DNA from: Tepidanaerobacter sp. GT38
Lineage (GTDB): Bacteria; Bacillota; Thermosediminibacteria; Thermosediminibacterales; Tepidanaerobacteraceae
Reading direction: 5' to 3'
DNA: 32,346 nucleotides
Assembly (NCBI RefSeq): GCF_021991635.1
Contig: NZ_JAFFJA010000032.1
Location: forward strand, 1-32,346
The position numbers and the translations under genes are program-made. Under the pieces are notes generated by a model. That model was given only the letters and a program-made list of their open reading frames with translations. It had not been told where the DNA came from and made no database searches. This document shows, one piece after another, positions 12,049 through 19,585 of the stretch (positions are counted from its first letter, which is position 1; the number at the start of each line of letters is the position of its first letter).

Positions 12049-12817
12049 AGAAACTACAAAAATAAAAAAGAGAGTTTTTATAGGCTTGCTTTCGGTCAGC
12101 GTGCTGCTGATTTTTGGCATGATACTGTCAGGAATTTTAATCTATTATAATAGATTTGGTTCCTGGTATCGTTATGTATTACTTGCCATAATTGCAGTAC
12201 TTAGTTTGTTTATTCTAATAGTAAGCATTGGCCTTGCTGGTGTTGTGATGACTTTATTGAGCGTTAAGCGATTCTTTGGTTTAGAAGGTTTAATGAATGC
12301 ATCTATTAACATGCTATTCCCCTTAGCTTTGGCTGTAGGGAGAATGCTGCGCATACCTAATGATGTTATCAAAAGTTCTTACATTGAAGTAAACAACAAA
12401 TTGCTTCAAAGCCGCAATTATAGTTTAAAACCTGAAGACATACTTATTCTGGCACCTCACTGCTTGCAGAAGTGGGACTGTCCACACAAAATTACCACCG
12501 ATGCATCAAACTGTCGTCATTGCGGCAAATGCGATATAGACAAACTGCTCATGATAAGTAAAAAGTATGGTGTAAATCTTGCGGTGGTTACTGGAGGGAC
12601 ATTGGCTCGAAAAAAAGTTAAGGATACCAAACCTAAAGCAATTATTGCAATTGCTTGTGAAAGGGATTTAACAGAGGGTATAATTGACACAAATCCTTTG
12701 CCGGTAATGGGAATATTAAATATAAGACCTGAAGGACCATGTAAAAATACACGGGTTGATTTGGCTAAAGTAACAGAAGCAATAGATTTTTTTATAAAAG
12801 GGAAGGAGCAAACATAA
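12026..12817 (+). CDS. DUF116 membrane protein of unknown function
   Basis: The 263-residue protein has two membrane helices (about 17-42 and 50-78), then a soluble cysteine-rich domain. Cysteines at 146, 152, 163, 166, 169, 211 and 239 include a CRHCGKC cluster preceded by LAPHCLQKWDCPHK, which looks like a metal or iron-sulphur site facing the cytoplasm; this is inference. These blocks, and IAIACERDLTEGI at 207-219, match the DUF116 family, whose genes often lie between fmt and rsmB in Clostridia. No function is established. The TTG start overlaps the end of fmt and has AGAGGGAGA upstream, so translation may be coupled. rsmB starts one base after its stop. Confidence 0.85.
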   Translation: MQTFVQNRETTKIKKRVFIGLLSVSVLLIFGMILSGILIYYNRFGSWYRYVLLAIIAVLSLFILIVSIGLAGVVMTLLSVKRFFGLEGLMNASINMLFPLALAVGRMLRIPNDVIKSSYIEVNNKLLQSRNYSLKPEDILILAPHCLQKWDCPHKITTDASNCRHCGKCDIDKLLMISKKYGVNLAVVTGGTLARKKVKDTKPKAIIAIACERDLTEGIIDTNPLPVMGILNIRPEGPCKNTRVDLAKVTEAIDFFIKGKEQT

Positions 12818-12818
12818 A

Positions 12819-14171
12819 TTGAAAAGTCCTAGGGAACTGGCCATATCTATACTTGTAAAAACCCAAGCCGGCTCATACAGCAACCTGCTATTAAGTCAAT
12901 ATTTAACAGATGACCTTTCTCAAAAAGACAAAGCACTGGTTACCCAATTGGTTAACGGAGTTATACAAAATAGGCTTTTATTGGATCATATAATATCGCA
13001 ATTTTCCAAAATAAAATTATCTAAGATGACTTCCTTTGTCAAAAATGCCATAAGATTGGGTATATATCAGACATATTTTCTGGACAAGGTGCCGGATTTT
13101 GCTGCAGTTAATGAATCAGTGGATTTAGTAAAAAAATATGAAGGGCAAAGAGCTGCCAATTTTACTAACGCTGTCTTAAGAAATGCTGTTAGAAACAGAG
13201 AGCGGGTATCCTATCCAAGTAAAGATAAAGACATAGTAGAGTATTTATCTATTTACTATTCTTTCCCTAAGTGGCTTATAACTAGATGGCTTTATTTATT
13301 TGGTGCAGATTTTACCGAAAGATTGTGTAAAGCTTTTAATGAGCCACCAAGATTGTGCATCAGGGTAAATACCCTTTTAACAACCAAGGAAGAATTATTA
13401 ATGCGTTTAAACGAGGAAGGTGCTGATGCTGTTCCCGGACACCTTGCACAAGAAGCTTTATATATTGTAAAGTCGCCGCCTGTTTACCAGTTAAAAAGCT
13501 TTAAGGACGGCCTTTTTACTGTCCAGGACGAAAGTTCAATAATTGCATCACTTGCAGTGGGTTCAAAAGCCAATGACAAAGTTCTTGATGTGGCTGCTGC
13601 TCCAGGAGGCAAAACCACACACATGGCGGCTCTGATGCAAAATCGGGGAGAAATTGTTTCATGGGATATCCATCCACATAGAGTGAAGCTCATAGAGGAG
13701 AACGCTAAACGATTAAAAGCTACCATTGTTAAGGCGCAAGTAAAAGATGCAAAAATTCTTGATGAGGCAATGCTAGAGAGGTTTGATAAGGTTTTGATCG
13801 ATGCGCCATGTTCTGGATTGGGAGTTATCCGCAGGAAACCTGACATAAAGTGGTCAAAAAAGCCTGAAGATATAAGTGCCTTAAAAAAAGAGCAGGAGAG
13901 AATCCTTGCAGTCTCTTCAAAATATGTAAAGCCTGGCGGATTTTTAGTTTACAGCACATGTAGCATAGAGCCGGAAGAAAACGAGAAAATTGTAGAGGAT
14001 TTTCTTGCAAAAAACAAAGATTTTGCTTATGATGATTTAAGACCGTATTTGCCCAAACCGCTTCATAAAGATCTAAAAGAGCCTTACAGTTATATTACTC
14101 TGTACCCCCATATTCACGGGACAGATGGCTTCTTTGTAGCCCGATTAAAAAAGTCAAGGTTTGAGGGATGA
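12819..14171 (+). CDS. rsmB: 16S rRNA (cytosine-967-C5) methyltransferase
   Basis: Transfers methyl from S-adenosylmethionine to C967 of 16S rRNA. An N-terminal NusB-like RNA-binding domain (about 3-130) is followed by the Sun/RsmB methyltransferase. The SAM-binding motif LDVAAAPGGKT is at 256-266. Motif IV DAPCSG contains Cys331, and motif VI STCS contains the nucleophile Cys381. A conserved HGTDGFF element is near the C-terminus. Length (450) is normal. The start is TTG with GGAAGGAG about 10 bases upstream. rlmN begins three bases after its stop. Confidence 0.96.
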   Translation: MKSPRELAISILVKTQAGSYSNLLLSQYLTDDLSQKDKALVTQLVNGVIQNRLLLDHIISQFSKIKLSKMTSFVKNAIRLGIYQTYFLDKVPDFAAVNESVDLVKKYEGQRAANFTNAVLRNAVRNRERVSYPSKDKDIVEYLSIYYSFPKWLITRWLYLFGADFTERLCKAFNEPPRLCIRVNTLLTTKEELLMRLNEEGADAVPGHLAQEALYIVKSPPVYQLKSFKDGLFTVQDESSIIASLAVGSKANDKVLDVAAAPGGKTTHMAALMQNRGEIVSWDIHPHRVKLIEENAKRLKATIVKAQVKDAKILDEAMLERFDKVLIDAPCSGLGVIRRKPDIKWSKKPEDISALKKEQERILAVSSKYVKPGGFLVYSTCSIEPEENEKIVEDFLAKNKDFAYDDLRPYLPKPLHKDLKEPYSYITLYPHIHGTDGFFVARLKKSRFEG

Positions 14172-14174
14172 TAA

Positions 14175-15206
14175 TTGAGCAAAATCGATTTAAAAAGACT
14201 TACGCTTACTCAATTAGAAGAATTTCTAAGACAAATAGGTGAGCCTGCATATAGAGCAAGACAAATTTTTAAGTGGATCTATAAAGGGCAAACTCAATTT
14301 GAAAAAATGACAGATTTACCTAAAACTTTAATAGGTAAACTCAATGATCATGCTTATATAAGCATGATCGATGTTTACAAAAAATACGAATCGGCACTGG
14401 ATGAAACTGTAAAGTATGTGTTTTTGCTTGAAGATGCAAATTTGGTGGAGAGCGTTAAAATGAAATACTCATTTGGTGTTACTGCATGTATTTCCAGCCA
14501 AGTAGGATGTTCAATGGGGTGTGCCTTTTGCGCTTCAACAGAAGGAGGCATGGTGAGAAATTTATTGTGGTCAGAAATGGCAGATGAAGTGCTTGCTATT
14601 GAGAAAGATTCCGGGGAAAAAGTGAGCAGAGTCGTTGTAATGGGTAGTGGAGAGCCCCTCTTAAATTATGATGAGCTAATACAGTTTTTGAAGGTTTTGA
14701 ATATGTCTATTGCATTTAATATAAGTTTTAGAAGAGTAACCGTATCTACCTGTGGGATAGTGCCAGAAATTTTTCGCCTAGCAGATGAAGGCATTCCCAT
14801 TACACTTGCAGTTTCACTTCACGCTCCCAATGATGAGATTAGAAACTGCTTGATGCCGATAAATCGGCGATATCCTATTTCACAATTGTTAGATGCTTGT
14901 AAATATTATATAATGAAGACAAAAAGGCGAATTACTTTTGAATATGCACTAATTTCTCAGGTGAACGATAGTGATGAATGTGCCTATGAGCTTTCAAACT
15001 TGTTGAAAGATATGTTGTGTCATGTTAATTTAATACCTCTTAATCCGGTGGAAGGGAAAATTTATAAAAGAAGCACTCCTTCTCAGGTCCATAGATTTGA
15101 AAAAATACTTTCTTCCAGCGGCATATCCACAACAGTTCGCAGAGAATTGGGCAGTGACATACAGGCCGCCTGTGGTCAGCTCCGGCGAAGTTTATTAAAG
15201 AGGTGA
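14175..15206 (+). CDS. rlmN: 23S rRNA (adenine-2503-C2) / tRNA (adenine-37-C2) methyltransferase
   Basis: Radical-SAM enzyme that methylates A2503 of 23S rRNA and A37 of some tRNAs. The 4Fe-4S cluster cysteines are Cys112, Cys116 and Cys119 (CSMGCAFC). The methyl-carrying cysteine is Cys333 in AACGQL near the C-terminus. Other family blocks are GEPLLNYD and SLHAPND. The tail (RRELGSDIQAACGQL) is of the RlmN type, and the dimethylating paralogue Cfr is not suggested by context. Length 343 is typical. The start is TTG with a GAGGGATGA context. It is directly followed by prpC. Confidence 0.95.
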   Translation: MSKIDLKRLTLTQLEEFLRQIGEPAYRARQIFKWIYKGQTQFEKMTDLPKTLIGKLNDHAYISMIDVYKKYESALDETVKYVFLLEDANLVESVKMKYSFGVTACISSQVGCSMGCAFCASTEGGMVRNLLWSEMADEVLAIEKDSGEKVSRVVVMGSGEPLLNYDELIQFLKVLNMSIAFNISFRRVTVSTCGIVPEIFRLADEGIPITLAVSLHAPNDEIRNCLMPINRRYPISQLLDACKYYIMKTKRRITFEYALISQVNDSDECAYELSNLLKDMLCHVNLIPLNPVEGKIYKRSTPSQVHRFEKILSSSGISTTVRRELGSDIQAACGQLRRSLLKR

Positions 15207-15210
15207 AAAG

Positions 15211-15966
15211 ATGATAGGGGTAATAAAAAGTGACGTGGGGAAAGTTCGACAGAACAATGAAGATGCATTTTATTTTCCCGAAAAAAATAGCAACTTTCCC
15301 GAATTATATATAGTAGCCGATGGAATGGGAGGTCACCAAGGCGGAGAAATAGCAAGTGGAATTGCTGTTAATGAAGTCTCCTCATATATTAATAGCAATT
15401 TATCTAAAGACTGTGACGCCCAGAAAGTAAAAAGAATATTGGAATCTTCTATAATTACTGCCAATAAAAAAATACATTCCTTGTCATTACAGCATAGTGA
15501 GTTTTCAGGCATGGGTACGACAATAACAATAGCTCTGTTTCATAACGGCAATTTATATATAGGCCATGTGGGTGACAGCAGGGCATACAGAATAAGGGAT
15601 AATAATATAGAACAGTTGACTAAGGACCACTCCCTGGTGTGGCAATTGGTGGAAGAAGGTCGTATAACCATGACAGAAGCTAAAAACCATCCAATGAACC
15701 ACATAATTACAAAAGCGTTGGGCACCGATGAAATTATAGAACCGGATATTATGGAGTTTGATTTGAAAGATAATGATATTATCGTCTTGTGCAGTGACGG
15801 TTTAACAAATATGCTGGATAATGACAGTATTAAAAACATTGTCTGCAGTTTCGAACCTGAGGAGGCAGCTCTGAAGCTTATTGAAAAGGCAAATTCTAAA
15901 GGTGGCCATGATAATATTACCGTTGGAATAATTAAAGCAGGCAAAGTGGGGATGTGGAAATCATGA
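15211..15966 (+). CDS. prpC: PP2C-family Ser/Thr protein phosphatase (PrpC/Stp)
   Basis: Metal-dependent phosphatase that opposes the neighbouring PrkC kinase. The 251-residue protein has all PP2C signatures: RQNNEDAF (13-20), VADGMGGHQGG (35-45) with metal ligands Asp37 and Gly38, GDSRAYRIR, LCSDGLTNML and GHDNITV. It is close in length to B. subtilis PrpC. The ATG follows GAGGTGAAAAG. Its stop codon overlaps the likely kinase start in an ATGA arrangement, which suggests translational coupling and fixed dosage of phosphatase and kinase. Confidence 0.96.
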   Translation: MIGVIKSDVGKVRQNNEDAFYFPEKNSNFPELYIVADGMGGHQGGEIASGIAVNEVSSYINSNLSKDCDAQKVKRILESSIITANKKIHSLSLQHSEFSGMGTTITIALFHNGNLYIGHVGDSRAYRIRDNNIEQLTKDHSLVWQLVEEGRITMTEAKNHPMNHIITKALGTDEIIEPDIMEFDLKDNDIIVLCSDGLTNMLDNDSIKNIVCSFEPEEAALKLIEKANSKGGHDNITVGIIKAGKVGMWKS

Positions 15967-17831
15967 TAGGAAAAATTTTGGGAAACAGGTATAAAATTTT
16001 AGAGAAAATCAGCGGCGGGGGCATGGCTTTTGTTTACAAGGCTCAATGTACTTTGCTCAATCGAATTGTAGCCATAAAGATTTTAAAACCGGAATTTGCT
16101 GAGGACGTAGACTTCGTTAGGCGTTTTAGAAGAGAAGCTCAAGCCGCAGCCAGCCTATCTCATCCGAACATTGTGGGTATTTATGATGTTGGAGAGGAAG
16201 ATGGTCTTTATTACATAGTTATGGAATATGTGGAAGGCCACACCTTGAAGGATTTAATAAAGGAAAAAGCACCTTTACCTGTCAAGGAAGTTATTGAAAT
16301 TGGAATTCAAATATGTGATGCATTGGAATGTGCTCACAAAAATAAGATAGTTCACAGGGATATAAAATCCCAAAACATAATGATAACATCTGATGGCAGA
16401 GTCAAAGTGACAGATTTCGGCATTGCTAGAGCAACAGGTGGCTCTACCATCACCAATACTGGCAACGTATTTGGTTCCGTTCAATATTTCTCACCCGAAC
16501 AAGCACGAAGTGATACTGTTGATGAGCGTTCTGATTTATACTCTGCTGGCATAGTGTTGTATGAAGCTTTTACAGGCAAATTGCCCTTTAATGGGGAAAC
16601 TCCTGTATCTATAGCCTTAAAACAAATTCAGGAACAACCGGAGTTGATTTCAAATATAATTCCGGGATTTCCGAGGCAACTTGAAGCTATAGTGCAAAAA
16701 TGTCTTGCCAAATCCCCTGATGATAGATATCAAAGTGCTGAAGATTTGAAGGCTGATTTAAGGCGAGCACTATTGAGTCCGGAAGTAGCCAATTTCAAAC
16801 CTGGCAATATAGAACATACTTTGATTATGGACAATATAACAAACAATCCATTTCCTACTGGTACAACTACTAACTCCACTTCTAAAAGAAAAAGGCCAAG
16901 GAACATTTTAAGAGGTATAGGCATCGCAGCCCTTTTTGTTTTGCTGTTTGGAATATTTTCATATCTTGGAGCAAATTTAGCGAGAAAATATTTAGAGGTA
17001 CCAGAAACTACAGTTCCAGATGTCATAGGTATGTTTGAAGAAGAGGCTATACAAAAGCTAAAAGAGCACCATCTAGATTATAATATAGCGGATAGAGTTT
17101 TCGATACCGCTCCAGCAGGGCAGGTAATAGACCAGGATCCAAAGGGCGGTCAGAGGGTAAAGACAAATCGACCTCCAATTGATTTAATAATAAGTAAAGG
17201 GCCAAAAGCCAGCACTGTTCCCAATATAATTGGCAGGACAGAGCAAGAAGGTATTGCTCTGCTAGAAAATAGTGGCTTTGAACCAGGTCGGATCATTCGG
17301 CAGTATTCTAATGAAGTACCGGAAGGAGTAATAATTGACCAAAATCCTAGAGCCGGCCTTACTCTTTCAGAAGGAGAGATGATTAATTTTACTGTAAGTT
17401 TAGGGCCTGAGCTTGTAGAAGTACCGAACCTGGTTGGAAAAACGTTAGAGGAAGCAGAAAAAATATTAAAAAACCAGAATATAGCATATAGTGTTTCAAA
17501 GAAGACCGATGATGCTCCGAAAAATACGGTAATTGAACAAAGTCCTAGACCATATGAGCTGATGGAACCTGGAACTTCGATTACACTAGTAGTGAGCAAT
17601 GGTCCAGCTGAAACAAAGAGAATAATAGTTGAGCCTATACTTTTGCCTTCTGAGCCTTCGGAGATAACTGTTAAAGTAATTGTATCAGATGATTTGGGCA
17701 AAAACCGCACCGTATATCTTGAAAAGCATTCTCCCGAAGATAGCCCGTTAAGTATTCCCGTAGAAGGTGTCGGGAATATGGAAATAGAAGTATGGCTAAA
17801 TGACATACTCTATTTTAAAGGAAATGGATAA
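15963..17831 (+). CDS. prkC: PASTA-domain Ser/Thr protein kinase PrkC
   Basis: Membrane kinase that senses muropeptides or lipid II through extracellular PASTA domains and controls cell-wall metabolism, translation and spore germination. The kinase domain (about 7-270) shows the Gly-rich loop with GGGMAFVY, catalytic Lys39 in VAIK, HRDIKSQN with Asp133 (Ser where Pro is common) and DFG at about 151-153. One membrane span lies at about 317-337. Three PASTA repeats follow (about 350-415, 418-483, 486-550), then an Ig-like C-terminal domain, as in B. subtilis PrkC. I chose the ATG that overlaps the prpC stop. A GTG nine bases upstream would add three residues. In many Firmicutes rsgA follows directly; here rpe does. 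Confidence 0.95.
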   Translation: MIGKILGNRYKILEKISGGGMAFVYKAQCTLLNRIVAIKILKPEFAEDVDFVRRFRREAQAAASLSHPNIVGIYDVGEEDGLYYIVMEYVEGHTLKDLIKEKAPLPVKEVIEIGIQICDALECAHKNKIVHRDIKSQNIMITSDGRVKVTDFGIARATGGSTITNTGNVFGSVQYFSPEQARSDTVDERSDLYSAGIVLYEAFTGKLPFNGETPVSIALKQIQEQPELISNIIPGFPRQLEAIVQKCLAKSPDDRYQSAEDLKADLRRALLSPEVANFKPGNIEHTLIMDNITNNPFPTGTTTNSTSKRKRPRNILRGIGIAALFVLLFGIFSYLGANLARKYLEVPETTVPDVIGMFEEEAIQKLKEHHLDYNIADRVFDTAPAGQVIDQDPKGGQRVKTNRPPIDLIISKGPKASTVPNIIGRTEQEGIALLENSGFEPGRIIRQYSNEVPEGVIIDQNPRAGLTLSEGEMINFTVSLGPELVEVPNLVGKTLEEAEKILKNQNIAYSVSKKTDDAPKNTVIEQSPRPYELMEPGTSITLVVSNGPAETKRIIVEPILLPSEPSEITVKVIVSDDLGKNRTVYLEKHSPEDSPLSIPVEGVGNMEIEVWLNDILYFKGNG

Positions 17832-17863
17832 TATCAAAATTATAAAAGAAAGAGGTTATGTTT

Positions 17864-18514
17864 GTGGTTAAAGTAGCTCCTTCAATTTTATCTGCGGATT
17901 TTAGTTGCCTGGCAGAAGAAGTGAAGCGAGTGGAACAAGGTGGTGCTGATCTTTTACACATAGATGTGATGGATGGTCATTTTGTGCCAAATATCACTTT
18001 GGGTCCACCGGTTATATCCTGCCTAAAAGGAAAGACTAGCCTACCATTTGATGTTCATCTAATGATTGACAATCCGGAAAAGTATGTTGATGAATTTATT
18101 GAGGCGGGTGCTGATATAGTTACGGTTCATGTGGAATCTACCGTTCATTTACATAGATTAGTGACGCATATTAAGGATAAAGGTATTAAGCCGGGGGTTG
18201 CTTTAAACCCCTCCACCCCTTTAGATACCATAAAATATATTCTCGATGATATATACTTAGTACTTATTATGAGTGTCAATCCAGGTTTTGGTGGGCAAAA
18301 ATTCATCCCCCGAATGCTCCATAAGATATCGGAGCTGAGAGCAATTTTAAGTCAAAGCAATTCGGAGATTTTAATTGAAGTAGATGGAGGCATTAATGAA
18401 AATAACGCATCAAAAATAATAGATGCTGGAGCGGATATATTAGTAGCAGGTTCTGCTATATATAACTCCAGTAATCCTGAAAAGGTAATAAAAAAATTAA
18501 AAGAGTGCATTTAA
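17864..18514 (+). CDS. rpe: ribulose-phosphate 3-epimerase
   Basis: Interconverts ribulose-5-phosphate and xylulose-5-phosphate in the pentose phosphate pathway. The TIM-barrel motifs are intact: APSILSADF (5-13), HIDVMDGHFVPN (33-44 region, with metal ligands His32/33 and Asp35), FDVHLMI (62-68), SVNPGFGGQ (137-145) and EVDGGIN (172-178). The start is probably GTG at 17864, eight bases after GAGG, giving MVKVAPSILS. An in-frame ATG at 17858 lies only two bases from that site. It is the last large gene of the yicC–rpe run; thiamine pyrophosphokinase and rsgA, its usual companions, are absent. Confidence 0.95.
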   Translation: MVKVAPSILSADFSCLAEEVKRVEQGGADLLHIDVMDGHFVPNITLGPPVISCLKGKTSLPFDVHLMIDNPEKYVDEFIEAGADIVTVHVESTVHLHRLVTHIKDKGIKPGVALNPSTPLDTIKYILDDIYLVLIMSVNPGFGGQKFIPRMLHKISELRAILSQSNSEILIEVDGGINENNASKIIDAGADILVAGSAIYNSSNPEKVIKKLKECI

Positions 18515-18569
18515 TCATTTTTGGTATCACAAAATGCGTTGTTTGAATATAATAAAATAACCGGGGATT

Positions 18570-18591
18570 TTTGCCAGCGGGGGGTGGCAAA
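18570..18591 (+). other. hairpin presenting the ribosome-binding site of the 52-residue gene
   Basis: TTTGCCA (18570-18576) and TGGCAAA (18585-18591) form a perfect 7-bp stem. The eight-base loop GCGGGGGG contains the G-rich Shine-Dalgarno, and the right arm ends at the base just before the GTG start codon. Such an arrangement could control translation, but function is not shown. Confidence 0.55.
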
Positions 18592-18750
18592 GTGTGGAGG
18601 CACCTTAACATAAAGCAAATACTAGGCATATGTGCTGCAATTACCGGTATAGCAGTATTGATAGTAGGGCTCCCATCTTGGATCTGGATGTTAGCTACAG
18701 GAGGTTTTTTGATTTGGTTTGGATGGTTATTATTTACCACTAAATGGTGA
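18592..18750 (+). CDS. small two-helix membrane protein upstream of spoVM
   Basis: A 52-residue open frame from GTG to TGA. It begins with a short basic segment (WRHLNIKQI), then two hydrophobic stretches (about 9-26 and 29-47) joined by a Gly-Leu-Pro-Ser turn, and ends LLFTTKW. The aromatic residues at the membrane borders (Trp28, Trp30, Trp43, Trp52) are typical of a real integral membrane protein. GGGGGGTGG just upstream acts as ribosome-binding site, and spoVM follows by 13 bases. Not recognised as a named family. Its position between rpe and spoVM suggests a sporulation-linked or envelope role, which is inference only. A TATAAT at 18548-18553 lacks a good -35, so a sporulation sigma factor may be used. 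Confidence 0.65.
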   Translation: MWRHLNIKQILGICAAITGIAVLIVGLPSWIWMLATGGFLIWFGWLLFTTKW

Positions 18751-18763
18751 AAGGGGTGGGTTG

Positions 18764-18847
18764 ATGCGGATATATGTTGTAAAACTCCCAAGAGCCCTTA
18801 GCAAATTTGTTAAAACTTTACTTGGTCTGTTCGGTCATGGGGATTAA
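18764..18847 (+). CDS. spoVM: stage V sporulation protein SpoVM
   Basis: A 27-residue amphipathic peptide that in Bacillus recognises the positive curvature of the forespore membrane, anchors the SpoIVA coat basement layer and inhibits FtsH. The translation MRIYVVKLPRALSKFVKTLL followed by GLFGHGD aligns with B. subtilis SpoVM over its length. Lys7-Leu8-Pro9 is conserved, including Pro9, which is important for localisation. The spacing of basic residues along an amphipathic helix (Arg10, Lys14, Lys17) also fits. AAGGGGTGGG precedes the ATG by 3 bases. The position between rpe and rpmB is the standard spoVM locus. A strong terminator follows. Confidence 0.9.
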   Translation: MRIYVVKLPRALSKFVKTLLGLFGHGD

Positions 18848-18877
18848 AAAAGCGTGCTACCTGGCACGCTGATTTTT
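18846..18877. terminator. bidirectional terminator between spoVM and rpmB
   Basis: AGCGTGC (18851-18857) and GCACGCT (18864-18870) form a perfect 7-bp GC-rich stem with a six-base loop. A-tracts lie on the left (18846-18851) and T-tracts on the right (18873-18877), so it can terminate spoVM transcripts on the plus strand and rpmB transcripts on the minus strand. Confidence 0.88.
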
Positions 18878-19064
18878 ATTGAGCTCTCTTTACTTTACCG
18901 GAGCGTAAACACCCGGTGCATACTTTGATACGCTTTATGTGACCATCCACATCGGCTTTAACTCTGTGGATGTTTGGAGCCCATGTACGCTTAGATCTTA
19001 TATGGGAATGGCTTAGTTTAAAGCCTCTCCTGGGCAACTTACCACAAATTTCGCACTTTGCCAT
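18876..19064 (-). CDS. rpmB: 50S ribosomal protein L28
   Basis: Large-subunit ribosomal protein of 62 residues. It has the family features GFKLSHSHIRSKRTWAPNIHRV and two zinc-ribbon pairs, CEIC (4-7) and CTGC near the C-terminus, so it is the zinc-binding (C+) form. The start is the ATG preceded by AGGAGGTG on the minus strand. An in-frame extension of 32 codons upstream is not coding in character. A TTGACT -35 on the minus strand (19118-19113) lies about 50 bases upstream, but its -10 is poor. The gene converges with spoVM and shares its terminator. Confidence 0.95.
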   Translation of the reverse strand: MAKCEICGKLPRRGFKLSHSHIRSKRTWAPNIHRVKADVDGHIKRIKVCTGCLRSGKVKRAQ

Positions 19065-19210
19065 TATTGCACCTCCTCTTATGTATGACAAAAGTATTTT
19101 ATCATATAAGTAAGTCAACTGCAACCAAGAAAAATCAATTAATAAATATGAAAAACACAAAAAATATATTATAATGGTTATAAAGATTCAGCTTGAAGGG
19201 AGGAAACCTG

Positions 19211-19564
19211 TTGAAGAATATAATCAAAAACGCTTTAGGTGAAATTCATATATCTAAAGAAGTTATAGCTATAATTGCCGGAAATGCTGCTATGGACTGC
19301 TATGGTTTAGTGGGAATGGCCTCCAGGAAAATGAGTGATGGGATAACTGAGCTTTTAGGCCGGGAAAACTTAGGCAAAGGCGTTGAGGTAAAAATCAGTG
19401 AAGATGTGCTTACAGTTGACCTTTATATCGTAGTGCAGTATGGTACTAAGATACACGAAGTAGCCCACAATGTAATTGAAAAAGTCGACTTCGTATTAAA
19501 AAACACACTGGGTTTTAGCCCCGATAAAATAAATGTAATAGTTCACGGAGTAAGGACAAAGTAA
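19211..19564 (+). CDS. Asp23/Gls24-family envelope stress protein (YloU-like)
   Basis: Small protein of the alkaline-shock Asp23 family, usually membrane-associated and linked with envelope stress. The fold signature is visible: EIHISKEVIAIIAGNAAMDCYGLVGM near the N-terminus and a VDLYIVVQYGTKIHEVAHNVI segment. The chosen start is TTG, seven bases after GGGAGG; a TTG 18 bases upstream would include that site in the coding region. A TATAAT at 19170-19175 with weak -35 may be its promoter. In Firmicutes this gene precedes the fakA-like gene, as here (three-base gap), so the two probably act or are regulated together. Confidence 0.92.
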   Translation: MKNIIKNALGEIHISKEVIAIIAGNAAMDCYGLVGMASRKMSDGITELLGRENLGKGVEVKISEDVLTVDLYIVVQYGTKIHEVAHNVIEKVDFVLKNTLGFSPDKINVIVHGVRTK

Positions 19565-19585
19565 GAAATGGGGAGGTATTCTGGA

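Noticed and set aside
17150-17806. A 218-codon open frame on the minus strand
   Set aside because: It lies wholly inside the PASTA region of prkC, has no ribosome-binding site or family features, and its composition is the mirror of the prkC codons.
18876-19160. A 94-residue version of L28
   Set aside because: The extra 32 N-terminal residues read through the ribosome-binding site AGGAGGTG and are not part of the family; the 62-residue start is correct.
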